Assembly: GCF_029277305.1 (NCBI RefSeq)
Contig: NZ_CP119526.1
DNA length: 64,000 nt
Source of the DNA: Guptibacillus hwajinpoensis
GTDB lineage: Bacteria; Bacillota; Bacilli; Bacillales; Guptibacillaceae
Strand: one strand, 5' to 3'
In this document: piece after piece, positions 18,180 to 26,464 of the stretch
How the letters are laid out: every line of letters begins with the position of its first letter
Position numbering within the stretch: the first letter of the stretch is position 1
Program-made: the position numbers and the translations under genes
Notes under the pieces: generated by a model
Told to the model about the DNA's origin: nothing
Database searches by the model: none
What the model saw: only the letters and a program-made list of their open reading frames with translations

Positions 18180-21100
18180 CTACTTCAACTTCTCCACAAC
18201 ACCATCACTAACTGCACTCGTTCCACCGAGAATTGTGAATGTATCTGCTTCAAGCTTCTTAAGAGCTTCTGCCGTTTCAGTTGGCATCTTGTCAGGCTTA
18301 ACAAGGAGCATTGCTGCATCCTGTTTTGCTGCAAGGACCGATCCTGTTAGGGCATCGGCGAAGTCCATGCCTGTTGCGATAAATACGTTCTTCGATGAAT
18401 TTAGTTCAGTCGCAATGGATGCTGCTGTTCCAAATCGGTTTTCACCTGCGTAGCGCAACGCATCTGGTAAGCTATTAAATACTTTCTTACTGATTACCGC
18501 ATCTCCACCAGCAACGATTGTTCCTTCTACGCTACGTAGCGCTAGCTTCGTAGCTTTTGGAACTTCATCCTTTTTAGCAAAGAGAATCGGGTAGCCGTTC
18601 TCTGCTGCATATGATGCTGCAGCTAGTGCATCCGGGAAGTTCATTCCGTTTGCGACGACCGCTTTATCAGGACTGCCACCAAGGCTTGCCTGGATGTTAG
18701 CAGCTGTTTCAAATCGATCTTGCCCGTAAATACGCTGTACGTTCAAGTCCATTCCTTCAAGTTGATATGCAATGAACTTTGGTACAGCTGATGTACCGCC
18801 GAGAATAATCGCCTTTTTAGCACCAAGACGCTTGATTTCATCTTTCACAGACTTCTCAAGTCCTTTTTCACGTGTAAGAAGAATTGGCGCGTCTAGTTTG
18901 TATGCAAGAGGTGCTCCTGCTAACGCATCAGCAAAGTTATCTCCTCTCGCAATCACAACGGTATCCGCTTTGTCCCAGCCAGCTTTAGAGATTTCAACCG
19001 CTGTTGCATAGCGATCGTCTCCGAATAAGCGCTCAGGGTCTTTTGGCTCTGGATCACCTGCATTTGACGTTACCTTCCATGTGTACTCTTTCGTGTTCTT
19101 AGCAATCGCTCCGCCATCGTTGTTAAAGATTTCGGATTTGTTCTCTTCAGAAGGTACGATTGAGACAGGAATATCGTTCTCACCATTCTTAAGCGTTACT
19201 TCGTGTGTGAACGTCATATCGTCGTTCACTTTTACTTTTTCACCATCGATTGTAAGGTCGCCTTCTTTAATGGCATTACCTTTAAACGTTACTTTATCGC
19301 CTTCAACGACTGCTCCGTTTTCTGGAGAATTTACAACAAGAGGCATATCGATCCAACGGTAAATTTCGTCCTGGACGACCATTTTGTTACCGCCTTGATT
19401 TGTTACAGTTACTTTCAAGTCAGTTCCCTGTGCACCATATCCGTAATAGCTCACATCATCATCTGACTTATCATTACGAGTGTGGTCAGCAAGACCTTCT
19501 TGATCCCATGACTCGCCTTTCGTATACTTGTACGTCAAATTTGTACCTTCAGGGAATGATTTCGTCAGTTCCCAGTCTGGAGATACTGCACCATTACGAG
19601 ACATTTCCCAAGCGCTTGTGCTCCAACCGTTTTGATCTCCAGGCATTGTCACTTTTGCGCTTAGTGGCGTGTAATCTGGTGCGTGCACTTTGAACGTCAC
19701 ATCAACCATAACGATATCAGGTGTAACCGACACTTCGTTCGAAACTGTTTGATTTCCAGCCTGATCGTAAGCCACTACTCTGTACTTGTATGTTTTACCG
19801 TTCTCAACTGCAAAGTCTGTATAGCTTACAGCATCTGCTTCTTCTAAAAGCTCAATTGTTTCGCCGTTTCGCTCAATTGCAAGAAGATATGGGTTATCCG
19901 CTCCTTCAAGCGTCCAGTCTAATGTAACCTGACCCGACTCTTGGATTGGTGTTTCAAGCTTTACTGCGTCTGCAGGAGCTTTCACATCATCTGCATTCTG
20001 AGTCAATTCAACATCTTCTGTATTCGTTGTTTTCCATGTTGCTCCGCGATCGGTCGAAAAAGCTAGACGGTACGTGTATACGCCTTTTTCAATTGGACGG
20101 AAATCTGCTTTGAAACTGTTATAAGCATCCTTCTCTCCACCTTGGCCAGTATACGTAGCTTGCTTTTCAGTCCAATCATCGTCTCCTTGTTTAACTTGAA
20201 GCTTCGCAATCAATCCTTCTGCAAGGCCTGATTCTGTTGCTCCTTCAATTCTAACGCTACTTTCAATCGCAAATGTTTTTGATAGATCAAGCACTTGATC
20301 ATCTACTGCTGTTACAGGAGTGATTTCGTACTTGCCATCTTTCCATTCAATGTGAGGGATCGCCGCTTCTGTTGTTTCCACTTTCAGCGATTCGTTTCCT
20401 TCATCATCGACTGCAGTTACTGCAAAGAAGTAAGATTGACCATTCGTTAACTTATCGATCGTCATTGACAACTGATCCGTAACGGTTACTTCTTCGTACA
20501 TTGCACCCTGAAGTGTTGATTTATAAACTTTATATTGCTTTGCATCGCCAGTCCATGAAAGGGTTGCACTTCCTTCTCCTGCCGTTGCTTTAAGCTCACT
20601 CACTGCGTTTGGACGTTCAAAGTTTTGACCGCTATCTGCGATCAGCATGCGTCCTGTCATAGCTGGAATTGTAACATTCAACTTGCCATCTTTCACGCTA
20701 GCCTGATAATCCTTATCTAGTCCATCTGTGAACGCAATATTATTTAACAGAACATCATCCACTTTCAGTTCAAGCGTTTGTGCCTTGTTGCCACGGTTAA
20801 CCGCAATAACTGCAGCACCGTCTTTAGATGTACGAGCGAATGCATACACATCGCCTTCAGCATGCAGTGTTGTTAGCTCTCCATACGCTAGAAGATCAGC
20901 GTTCGCTGTTCGAACTGCACCTGCATTTTGATAATGCTTTACTAAGTCAGCATTTTCATCTCCCCATGGATATGTGCGACGATCATCTGGATCTTTAGAA
21001 CCAGTGACACCCGCTTCATCGCCATAATAAATCGTTGGCGCACCAGGGTAACCCATTTGAAGAACTGCTGCTAATTTAAGACGCTTAACACCTAGTTCAT

Positions 21101-23708
21101 GATCGTATTTCGGATCGAACTCAGCTCGTTCATAACTATCTGTTCCACCACCAAGCACATAGATCGCACGTGGCGTATCGTGTGAGCCCATCAAGTTCAT
21201 AAGAGCATAGAACGCTTCTTCAGGATAATCTTCCTGAACTGCCATCAACTGCTCGTCCGCGCTAGCTGCATTCCCATTTTTCAAGAAGTTGAGAATCGCT
21301 CCTTCAAAACGGTAGTTCATAACAGAATCATATTGATCCCCAAGGAAGTATTTCGATGCATCGTCCCAGATCTCTCCAAGGATAAGCGGCTCTTCTCCTT
21401 CTTTCAATGTAGCCCCTTCACCAGCCATCTCTTCTGACTTAAGTTCTTTACGGAACTCGCGCCAGAATTCCATGTCTACTTCATTTGCTACATCTAAACG
21501 CCAGCCAGATGCACCATTCGTTAGCCACGATTTTGAAGCTGAATCTTTGTCATACATAATGTAATCAGAGAATTTCTTATTGTTCAATTCACTTTCGTAG
21601 TCAACCGCATCTCCGTCGATGCTCTTCACTTCAGGAAGCGAGTCGTAGCCCCACCATGCTTGATAATCATAGCGTTCGTTGCCATTTTCATCGACGACTT
21701 TCTCATTCTTAATGTTGAACCAGTTGTGGAAGCCATACTCGTCGTTAAACGTCTGACCTTCCTTTTCAAGCTGCTTTCGTGCTTCCGTTTTTGCTTCTTC
21801 TTCATTTAATTCTTCATCATTCATCAAGTCATAAATACGCGACCAATATTCATACGCACCAACAACATCGTATTTGCCATATCGGTCAAAATAAACGGAA
21901 TCATCCCCAACATGGTTGAATACTCCGTCCATAATCAAATGCATATCACGCTTCTCAAGTTCATCTGTAAATGCTTTGAATTCTTCTGGTGTTCCAAACA
22001 TTGGATCGATTGCTTTCCAATCAGCTGCATCATACTTATGGTTCGATGCCGCTGCAGCAATTGGATTTAAGTAAATTGTATTTACACCAAGCGACTGAAT
22101 ATAATCAAGCTTGTCCTGAATTCCTTTCACGTCACCGCCAAAGAAATCGTTACTCCAGAATCCATCACCCTCATAACCCGGCTGATCTTTGAGTCTTGGG
22201 TTATCAGGAAGCTCGCCCCATTCTTTATCTTCAATTGGTTCAGGTCCTCTAGCGTTTTCCTTTGCATCATCGTTACCTTTGTTTCCGTTATTAAAACGAT
22301 CTGGGAAAATTTGATACACAACAGCTTCTTTCATCCAATCAGGCGTTTCGAAACCTGGATCAAACACTGTTAGCTGATACAATTCAGCATTCGCATCGAC
22401 TGCTTTCCCTGCTGCTCCTTGCTTTGTATCTTCGCCGTACTCGGCTTTCGCTGATCCATCACGCACGATAAATTTGTACCCGTAAAGACCTTTCTCATCA
22501 GGTGTTACGTTAGCTTCCCAGAAATCTTTTCCGTCTGTCGTTGCTGTTTTCTCCATTGATACAAGCATGCTCGTTCCTGAATTCTGATTCTTCAAGTACA
22601 AGTCCGCTTTTGTTAAATCATCCTTCTTTGAAGCAAGGCGGATTGTTACTTCCTTACCTACTTGCACTGCACCGAATGGAGCACGGTACGCTTCTTCCCA
22701 TGAATTATGTAGAAGACTCGCTTTAGTCACTGCACCATCAGAACCTTTTGCACTGTAATCTGTGCTTACTTCTTTTGAATCTGAATTGAAAAAGAATGTC
22801 ACTTCCGTTTTCTCTAACACGTTTAGCTTCTCATTATTGGCAGGGTAATCTTCTCCCCACGCATTTCCAAGGACAACCTTGTATTCATAATTCCCTTTAG
22901 GCACACTTGTTGTAAATGAGTAGACGTTATCAAAATTGTCATCAGTAAATAGCGCTGTAGACGTTTCTGGACTCCATTCAGATCCTGCATCAATCGCAGG
23001 TTGAATCGAACCTACTAATCTAGGCGACTTCTCTTCTGTTATTGGTGTGTACGTTGTTGAGTTAGCCACTGCATGTGTTCCATCATGATAGTAGAACGTT
23101 ACTTTAGTAGCTTCAGAGAGTGACAGTTTGTAATTGTTAGCTCCGTCTCCATAGCTCTCTCCCCATGATTGGTTAATGGCGATTTTGTATTCGTAATTTC
23201 CCTTTGGGAGTTCTGCCGTGAGTTCATAGAATCCATTACCTTTCGCTTCCATAATGGTTTCTTCTGCTGCAGGATCCCATTCCTTCGCTGCACCCATTTC
23301 GTCCTGCAAATCTCCTGCAAGTGTAACGATTCTTTCAGAAGATGGCTCACCGATTGTAAATGTACTATTATCGTTTCCGTTTGGATTTAGCGGATCTTTC
23401 ATCCATTCGTCCCCCACGATAAATTTATATTGATGCTGTCCATCCGATAAATCATTAACCGTTATACGCCAGACATTGTTCTCATCTTTTTCAAGTGGAA
23501 GAGCTCCGTCCTGCCAGTTCGTAAAATCACCTGCAACAAGAACCTTGCTTTCGCTCCCATCTCCTTCATAAACAAACGTTGCGCTCGATCCATCAATAAC
23601 CGGGCTTTGTTCCGCCGCTTTTGCACCTGGAATAGCACCAGCTAAAAGCTGCAATACAAGGACCATAACAAGTGACAGTGAAAGCTTTCTTCGATTACGC
23701 CGTTTCAT
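18180..23708 (-). CDS. Giant secreted amylopullulanase/alpha-amylase with CWB2 repeats
   Basis: The protein has 1842 residues; ATG follows GAGGGGGAAAAGA. A signal peptide (about 1-32) is followed by a CBM48-like domain (about 35-118), two X25-type starch-enzyme modules (about 121-228 and 229-325) and a CBM34-like domain. The GH13 catalytic domain starts near 459 (AVVYQIFPDRFNNG). Candidate catalytic residues are Asp in GWRLDVAN (about 738), Glu in ILGEIWDD (about 778) and Asp in GSHDTPRA (about 843). Two FN3 domains (from about 1032 and 1243), a CBM20-like module (from about 1335) and an Ig-like region precede three CWB2 repeats (from about 1559). Role: cleavage of starch, glycogen or pullulan at the cell surface. 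Three cre-like sites upstream suggest carbon catabolite repression. Confidence 0.94.
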   Translation of the reverse strand: MKRRNRRKLSLSLVMVLVLQLLAGAIPGAKAAEQSPVIDGSSATFVYEGDGSESKVLVAGDFTNWQDGALPLEKDENNVWRITVNDLSDGQHQYKFIVGDEWMKDPLNPNGNDNSTFTIGEPSSERIVTLAGDLQDEMGAAKEWDPAAEETIMEAKGNGFYELTAELPKGNYEYKIAINQSWGESYGDGANNYKLSLSEATKVTFYYHDGTHAVANSTTYTPITEEKSPRLVGSIQPAIDAGSEWSPETSTALFTDDNFDNVYSFTTSVPKGNYEYKVVLGNAWGEDYPANNEKLNVLEKTEVTFFFNSDSKEVSTDYSAKGSDGAVTKASLLHNSWEEAYRAPFGAVQVGKEVTIRLASKKDDLTKADLYLKNQNSGTSMLVSMEKTATTDGKDFWEANVTPDEKGLYGYKFIVRDGSAKAEYGEDTKQGAAGKAVDANAELYQLTVFDPGFETPDWMKEAVVYQIFPDRFNNGNKGNDDAKENARGPEPIEDKEWGELPDNPRLKDQPGYEGDGFWSNDFFGGDVKGIQDKLDYIQSLGVNTIYLNPIAAAASNHKYDAADWKAIDPMFGTPEEFKAFTDELEKRDMHLIMDGVFNHVGDDSVYFDRYGKYDVVGAYEYWSRIYDLMNDEELNEEEAKTEARKQLEKEGQTFNDEYGFHNWFNIKNEKVVDENGNERYDYQAWWGYDSLPEVKSIDGDAVDYESELNNKKFSDYIMYDKDSASKSWLTNGASGWRLDVANEVDMEFWREFRKELKSEEMAGEGATLKEGEEPLILGEIWDDASKYFLGDQYDSVMNYRFEGAILNFLKNGNAASADEQLMAVQEDYPEEAFYALMNLMGSHDTPRAIYVLGGGTDSYERAEFDPKYDHELGVKRLKLAAVLQMGYPGAPTIYYGDEAGVTGSKDPDDRRTYPWGDENADLVKHYQNAGAVRTANADLLAYGELTTLHAEGDVYAFARTSKDGAAVIAVNRGNKAQTLELKVDDVLLNNIAFTDGLDKDYQASVKDGKLNVTIPAMTGRMLIADSGQNFERPNAVSELKATAGEGSATLSWTGDAKQYKVYKSTLQGAMYEEVTVTDQLSMTIDKLTNGQSYFFAVTAVDDEGNESLKVETTEAAIPHIEWKDGKYEITPVTAVDDQVLDLSKTFAIESSVRIEGATESGLAEGLIAKLQVKQGDDDWTEKQATYTGQGGEKDAYNSFKADFRPIEKGVYTYRLAFSTDRGATWKTTNTEDVELTQNADDVKAPADAVKLETPIQESGQVTLDWTLEGADNPYLLAIERNGETIELLEEADAVSYTDFAVENGKTYKYRVVAYDQAGNQTVSNEVSVTPDIVMVDVTFKVHAPDYTPLSAKVTMPGDQNGWSTSAWEMSRNGAVSPDWELTKSFPEGTNLTYKYTKGESWDQEGLADHTRNDKSDDDVSYYGYGAQGTDLKVTVTNQGGNKMVVQDEIYRWIDMPLVVNSPENGAVVEGDKVTFKGNAIKEGDLTIDGEKVKVNDDMTFTHEVTLKNGENDIPVSIVPSEENKSEIFNNDGGAIAKNTKEYTWKVTSNAGDPEPKDPERLFGDDRYATAVEISKAGWDKADTVVIARGDNFADALAGAPLAYKLDAPILLTREKGLEKSVKDEIKRLGAKKAIILGGTSAVPKFIAYQLEGMDLNVQRIYGQDRFETAANIQASLGGSPDKAVVANGMNFPDALAAASYAAENGYPILFAKKDEVPKATKLALRSVEGTIVAGGDAVISKKVFNSLPDALRYAGENRFGTAASIATELNSSKNVFIATGMDFADALTGSVLAAKQDAAMLLVKPDKMPTETAEALKKLEADTFTILGGTSAVSDGVVEKLK

Positions 23709-23740
23709 TCTTTTCCCCCTCTTAAATACCTACATAGTCG

Positions 23741-23754
23741 TGGAACCGTTTGCA
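23741..23754 (-). promoter_or_regulatory. cre-like site 1 upstream of amylopullulanase
   Basis: TGCAAACGGTTCCA on the minus strand fits the CcpA consensus TGNAANCGNWNNCA. It lies about 33 bases upstream of the start codon. A LacI-family maltose regulator could use the same motif. Confidence 0.6.
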
Positions 23755-23771
23755 CACTTTCGCAAAAGGAA

Positions 23772-23785
23772 GGAAACCGTTTGCA
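23772..23785 (-). promoter_or_regulatory. cre-like site 2 upstream of amylopullulanase
   Basis: TGCAAACGGTTTCC on the minus strand matches the cre consensus at all positions but the last. Its core is identical to site 1, and it lies 31 bp from it (about three helical turns). Confidence 0.55.
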
Positions 23786-23824
23786 TTAACAAAATAAAAA
23801 ATAAGCGAGTCTTTTCCGAGAGTA

Positions 23825-23838
23825 AGCAAACGCTTTCA
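23825..23838 (-). promoter_or_regulatory. cre site 3 upstream of amylopullulanase
   Basis: TGAAAGCGTTTGCT on the minus strand is a textbook cre (TGWAARCGYTWNCW). It lies 53 bp from site 2, close to five helical turns, so looping between sites is conceivable. Confidence 0.75.
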
Positions 23839-23893
23839 CGATCTATTTTGCCACAGGATTTGGAAAGAATCAACTTATTTTCATTAAATTGTG

Positions 23894-24280
23894 CTACTTT
23901 TCGTATAATTCAATGGGTAAACCATCTGGATCAGCGAAAAAGGTAAACCTCTTATTCGTTAACTCATCAAGTCGTATTTTTTCAAGAGAATTTATCCCTT
24001 TACTCACAAGCACACTCACAGCTTCATCAAGGTTCTCCACTTCAAAAGCAAGATGTCTCAATCCTTGTGCCTCTGGATAGCTCGGTCTTTCAGGTGCATT
24101 CGGAAACGAAAACAATTCGATTCGTGTATGTTCCCCTACACCTAAATCAAGCTTATAGGAATTTCGCTCTTCACGATACGTTTCTTCAATTTGATGTAGG
24201 CCAAGCGTATTCACATAAAAGGACTTTGAACGTTCATAGTCTGAGCATATTATTGCTACATGGTGTAACTTAGTAAACAT
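23894..24280 (-). CDS. VOC/glyoxalase-family protein (YaeR/GloA2-like)
   Basis: The start chosen is ATG at 24280, giving MFTKLHHVAIICSDYERSK, because GAGGTGAT lies 4-5 bases upstream; longer starts would put that motif inside the coding region. The 128 residues form one vicinal-oxygen-chelate domain with candidate metal ligands HHVAI near the N-terminus, RIELFSF, GLRHLAFEV and the C-terminal PDGLPIELYE. The family includes glyoxalase-like enzymes and dioxygenases; the substrate cannot be read from sequence. It follows the SDR gene, but a terminator-like hairpin separates the two. Confidence 0.85.
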   Translation of the reverse strand: MFTKLHHVAIICSDYERSKSFYVNTLGLHQIEETYREERNSYKLDLGVGEHTRIELFSFPNAPERPSYPEAQGLRHLAFEVENLDEAVSVLVSKGINSLEKIRLDELTNKRFTFFADPDGLPIELYEK

Positions 24281-24332
24281 TTCCATCACCTCTCGCTTAA
24301 CGATAATAGGGATGATTCTATTCGTCAATACG

Positions 24333-24359
24333 AAAACCCGACAACCGTCGGGTCGGGTT
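24333..24359 (-). terminator. Terminator after the SDR gene
   Basis: AACCCGAC (24335-24342) pairs with GTCGGGTT (24352-24359). TTTTCG follows on the minus strand, just past the SDR stop. Confidence 0.75.
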
Positions 24360-24369
24360 CATGAGGTTC

Positions 24370-25137
24370 TTATAATAAGGACTCTGCTCCATCAACGTAC
24401 ATTGCCGTACCTGTCACATGGCTCGAGGCATCTGAAGCAAGGAAGTACACGACATCCGCCACTTGCTCTGGACTTCCAGATTTATGCTCTAGGGGATGGC
24501 TTCCTTCTGGATACGTTATCGGGATCTCAATTTCTTTCACGCTTTCCTTTTTATCTGTGCTCTGGTCGATGTTTGTTTCAATGGCACCTGGACAGATCGC
24601 GTTAACACGAATACGATATTGCGCGAGCTCGAGCGCTGCCATTTTCATAAACGCTACTTGTCCCGCTTTTGAAGTACTGTAAGCCGACATCCCAAAATTA
24701 GAAAATGTGCGATTGCCATTGATGGAACTAGTAATAATGATGCTTCCACCGCTTTCCTTCATATAAGGAATACTGTGCTTCACCATTAGAAAGGTGCTCC
24801 TTAAATTCGTATGAATCGTTTTGTCCCATTCTTCTACTTTCATCTCTTCAATCGAATTCAGTGTGCCGTTAATTCCAGCATTATTGAATAGAATATCGAT
24901 GTGTCCCCATTCCTGTTTAACAGTTTCCAATGCTTCAACCACTCGTTCTTCGTCTGATACATCAACGTCTAATACAAAAGCTTCCCCACCGTCCCGAACA
25001 ATCTCTTCCTTAACATTCTCTGCACGCTCTTCTTTTAGATCAAGCAAACAAACACGAATGCCTTCTTTCGCAAATCGCTTTGCTGTAGCTGCTCCTATGC
25101 CTGAGCCACCACCCGTAATAATCGCAACCTTCTTCAT
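24370..25137 (-). CDS. Short-chain dehydrogenase/reductase (SDR)
   Basis: The start is ATG at 25137, because AAGGAGG lies 7 bases upstream; an in-frame upstream extension of 11 codons contains that site. The 255 residues show the classical SDR signature: TGGGSGIG for NAD(P) binding, DVDVSD, NNAGI, catalytic Ser in ITSSING, YSTSK (Tyr and Lys) and ICPGAIETNI. An acidic residue (LLDLKEE) after the second strand suggests NAD preference. The substrate is unknown. The closest general class is glucose-1-dehydrogenase or 3-oxoacyl reductase-like proteins. Confidence 0.9.
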   Translation of the reverse strand: MKKVAIITGGGSGIGAATAKRFAKEGIRVCLLDLKEERAENVKEEIVRDGGEAFVLDVDVSDEERVVEALETVKQEWGHIDILFNNAGINGTLNSIEEMKVEEWDKTIHTNLRSTFLMVKHSIPYMKESGGSIIITSSINGNRTFSNFGMSAYSTSKAGQVAFMKMAALELAQYRIRVNAICPGAIETNIDQSTDKKESVKEIEIPITYPEGSHPLEHKSGSPEQVADVVYFLASDASSHVTGTAMYVDGAESLL

Positions 25138-25195
25138 ATGTAATCCCTCCTTTTTCACCTCTATACCCACTTCTCTCTTTTTTTAAGACAACTTA

Positions 25196-25220
25196 AAAAA
25201 AGACCTCCGAAAAGGTCTTT
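25196..25220 (-). terminator. Terminator after the acidic lipoprotein gene
   Basis: AAAGACCT (25199-25206) pairs with AGGTCTTT (25213-25220). A T-run follows on the minus strand. Confidence 0.85.
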
Positions 25221-25228
25221 ACTCTTTA

Positions 25229-25522
25229 CTACTGATCTTCGGTCTCATCACTCTTTTGTTCATCGTTCTTATCCATGTTACCTTCATCCATATTCCCATC
25301 TTCGTCTGGATCGCCTTCTTCTGATCCATCTTCATTCATACTATCATCATCTTCCTCATCAATCGTTCCTTTGTCCTCGTTAATGTTCTCTTCGTCTTTT
25401 TGTGAATCCTCCTGCATCTCTGGGTCTTCAACAGGGCCTTCATTCTCATTAGCATTCGAGCAACCTGCTAGAATTCCAACCGAAAGCATGACAGTAAACA
25501 GAGACAATAACCACTTCTTCAT
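25229..25522 (-). CDS. Small acidic lipoprotein
   Basis: The start is ATG at 25522 with AGGAGGTAATGGT upstream; the open frame extends further but without initiation signals. The 97 residues begin with a lipoprotein signal (KKWLLSLFTVMLSVGILAGC, lipobox LAGC). The rest is almost entirely Glu, Asp, Asn and Lys with no globular core. No function can be assigned. The product would sit on the outer face of the membrane as a flexible, strongly negative tail. Confidence 0.8.
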   Translation of the reverse strand: MKKWLLSLFTVMLSVGILAGCSNANENEGPVEDPEMQEDSQKDEENINEDKGTIDEEDDDSMNEDGSEEGDPDEDGNMDEGNMDKNDEQKSDETEDQ

Positions 25523-25731
25523 ACCATTACCTCCTAGTACGTTGTAGTGGTATTTTTTGCCGAAAAACAAGTAACTATTCGATATAAGATAATAATTTGA
25601 TCTAGTTCTTAACACCTATGACAAAAGTAGTCATAAAAAAAAGGTTATTTATTACAAATTCCAACACATTTTTCACTATACTTGAACTATTATAATGATA
25701 TTGATTCATATGACACACTAACTAGCAGGGC

Positions 25732-25853
25732 ATCCTCCAGTACAAAGGCAACCTATTTTGAAAAGAATTGGACGCAAAGTAATCAGATCTAAGGAAGTAA
25801 TCAGGTGGAAACTTCTAGGATGGCTGTACTACCTGGAATTTTGCAAGGAGGAT
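25732..25853 (+). promoter_or_regulatory. Cyclic-di-GMP class I (GEMM) riboswitch controlling sinI
   Basis: The sequence reads like the GEMM-I aptamer. ACAAAGGCAACC (25743-25753) is followed by a hairpin with a GAAA loop (about 25754-25770) and the hallmark GGACGCAAAG (25770-25779). The receptor-like GATCTAAGG comes next (25787-25795), then a variable hairpin GAAGT/ACTTC, and ATGGCTGTACTACC closes the aptamer (25820-25833). TCCAG (25736-25740) pairs with CTGGA (25833-25837) as the closing helix. ATCCTCC (25732-25738) is the exact complement of GGAGGAT (25847-25853), the sinI ribosome binding site, and shares three bases with the closing helix. Inference: ligand binding forms the closing helix and frees the ribosome site (ON switch). 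No terminator lies between the aptamer and sinI. A TATAAT at 25691-25696 is a candidate -10. Confidence 0.85.
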
Positions 25854-25857
25854 TAAT

Positions 25858-25977
25858 ATGGGGGTACATACGCAGGAGAAGCTTGATCGTGAATGGGTTG
25901 AGTTGATCAAAGAGGCAAAGGATCTTGGTTTAACACTCGAGGAAGTATATGCCTTTCTACAGCAAAAAAGGAAGTAA
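25858..25977 (+). CDS. sinI: SinI-type antirepressor (copy 1)
   Basis: This 39-residue protein starts at ATG 25858 with AAGGAGG 6 bases upstream. It matches the SinI dimerisation motif: LDREWVELIKEAKDLGLTLEEVYAFLQ, compared with the LDQEWVELMVEAKEA pattern of B. subtilis SinI. SinI binds SinR as a heterodimer and relieves repression of biofilm matrix genes. It lies directly downstream of the c-di-GMP riboswitch and 116 bases upstream of sinR, as in B. subtilis. A terminator separates the two genes, so they can be expressed independently. Confidence 0.9.
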   Translation: MGVHTQEKLDREWVELIKEAKDLGLTLEEVYAFLQQKRK

Positions 25978-25983
25978 GAAGAC

Positions 25984-26014
25984 ACAAAAGCGACAATAAA
26001 CTTGTCGCTTTTGT
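25984..26014 (+). terminator. Terminator between sinI and sinR
   Basis: ACAAAAGCGACA (25984-25995) pairs perfectly with TGTCGCTTTTGT (26003-26014). Its right arm runs into the sinR operator. Few T residues follow, so termination may be partial. Confidence 0.65.
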
Positions 26015-26047
26015 TCTATTTACGGAACAATCACATACTGGTATACT
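26011..26047 (+). promoter_or_regulatory. sinR promoter with SinR-type operator over the -35
   Basis: The -35 TTTACG (26019-26024) and the -10 TATACT (26042-26047) are separated by 17 bp. TTGTTCT (26011-26017) and GGAACAA (26024-26030) form an inverted repeat over the -35, giving GTTCTATTTACGGAAC, which fits the GTTCT half-site known for SinR. The same layout precedes the second sinR. Confidence 0.75.
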
Positions 26048-26093
26048 TATGAATAACAGAGAATTTTGTCAAGGGCATCGGAGGGATCGATAA

Positions 26094-26429
26094 ATGATTG
26101 GTGAAGAAGTTAAAAAGTACCGGTTACGAAAAGGGTTATCACTTTCAGAATTAGCGGAACGAGCGAATGTTGCGAAATCGTATTTAAGTTCTATCGAACG
26201 TAATATTCAATCAAACCCTTCCATTCAATTCCTTGATAAAATATCAAACGTACTGGATGTATCCGTTGAAGTCTTGCTTCAAGGCAATGATTCCATTCAT
26301 CAGACTGATTTAGACTCAGATTGGAAAAAGCTTGTAAAAGAAGCGATGGAGTCTGGCGTTAGTAAAGATCAGTTCAGGGAGTTTTTGGAGTTTAACAAAT
26401 GGCGTGCCAAAAAAGGGTCCGATCAATAG
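26094..26429 (+). CDS. sinR: SinR-type transcriptional repressor (copy 1)
   Basis: The protein has 111 residues and GGAGGGA upstream. The N-terminal Xre-type helix-turn-helix (about 1-62: VKKYRLRKGLSLSELAERANVAKSYLSSIERN) is nearly that of B. subtilis SinR, followed by NPSIQFLDKIS. The C-terminal SinI-binding domain has LDSDWKKLVKEAMESGVSKDQFREFLEF. By family it represses matrix operons and is titrated by SinI. Its own promoter carries a SinR-like operator, so autoregulation is likely. The genes usually repressed by SinR (tasA, eps) are not in this window. Confidence 0.93.
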   Translation: MIGEEVKKYRLRKGLSLSELAERANVAKSYLSSIERNIQSNPSIQFLDKISNVLDVSVEVLLQGNDSIHQTDLDSDWKKLVKEAMESGVSKDQFREFLEFNKWRAKKGSDQ

Positions 26430-26438
26430 CATTAATAT

Positions 26439-26464
26439 AAGAGCCAATGTGATGGCTCTTTTTT
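26439..26464 (+). terminator. Terminator after sinR copy 1
   Basis: AAGAGCCA (26439-26446) pairs with TGGCTCTT (26453-26460). TTTTTT follows on the plus strand. It overlaps the stop of the convergent DUF5658 gene. Confidence 0.85.

Noticed and set aside
24821..25186. 121-codon plus-strand frame opposite the SDR gene
   Set aside because: Ser/Thr-rich shadow of a clear SDR coding region.
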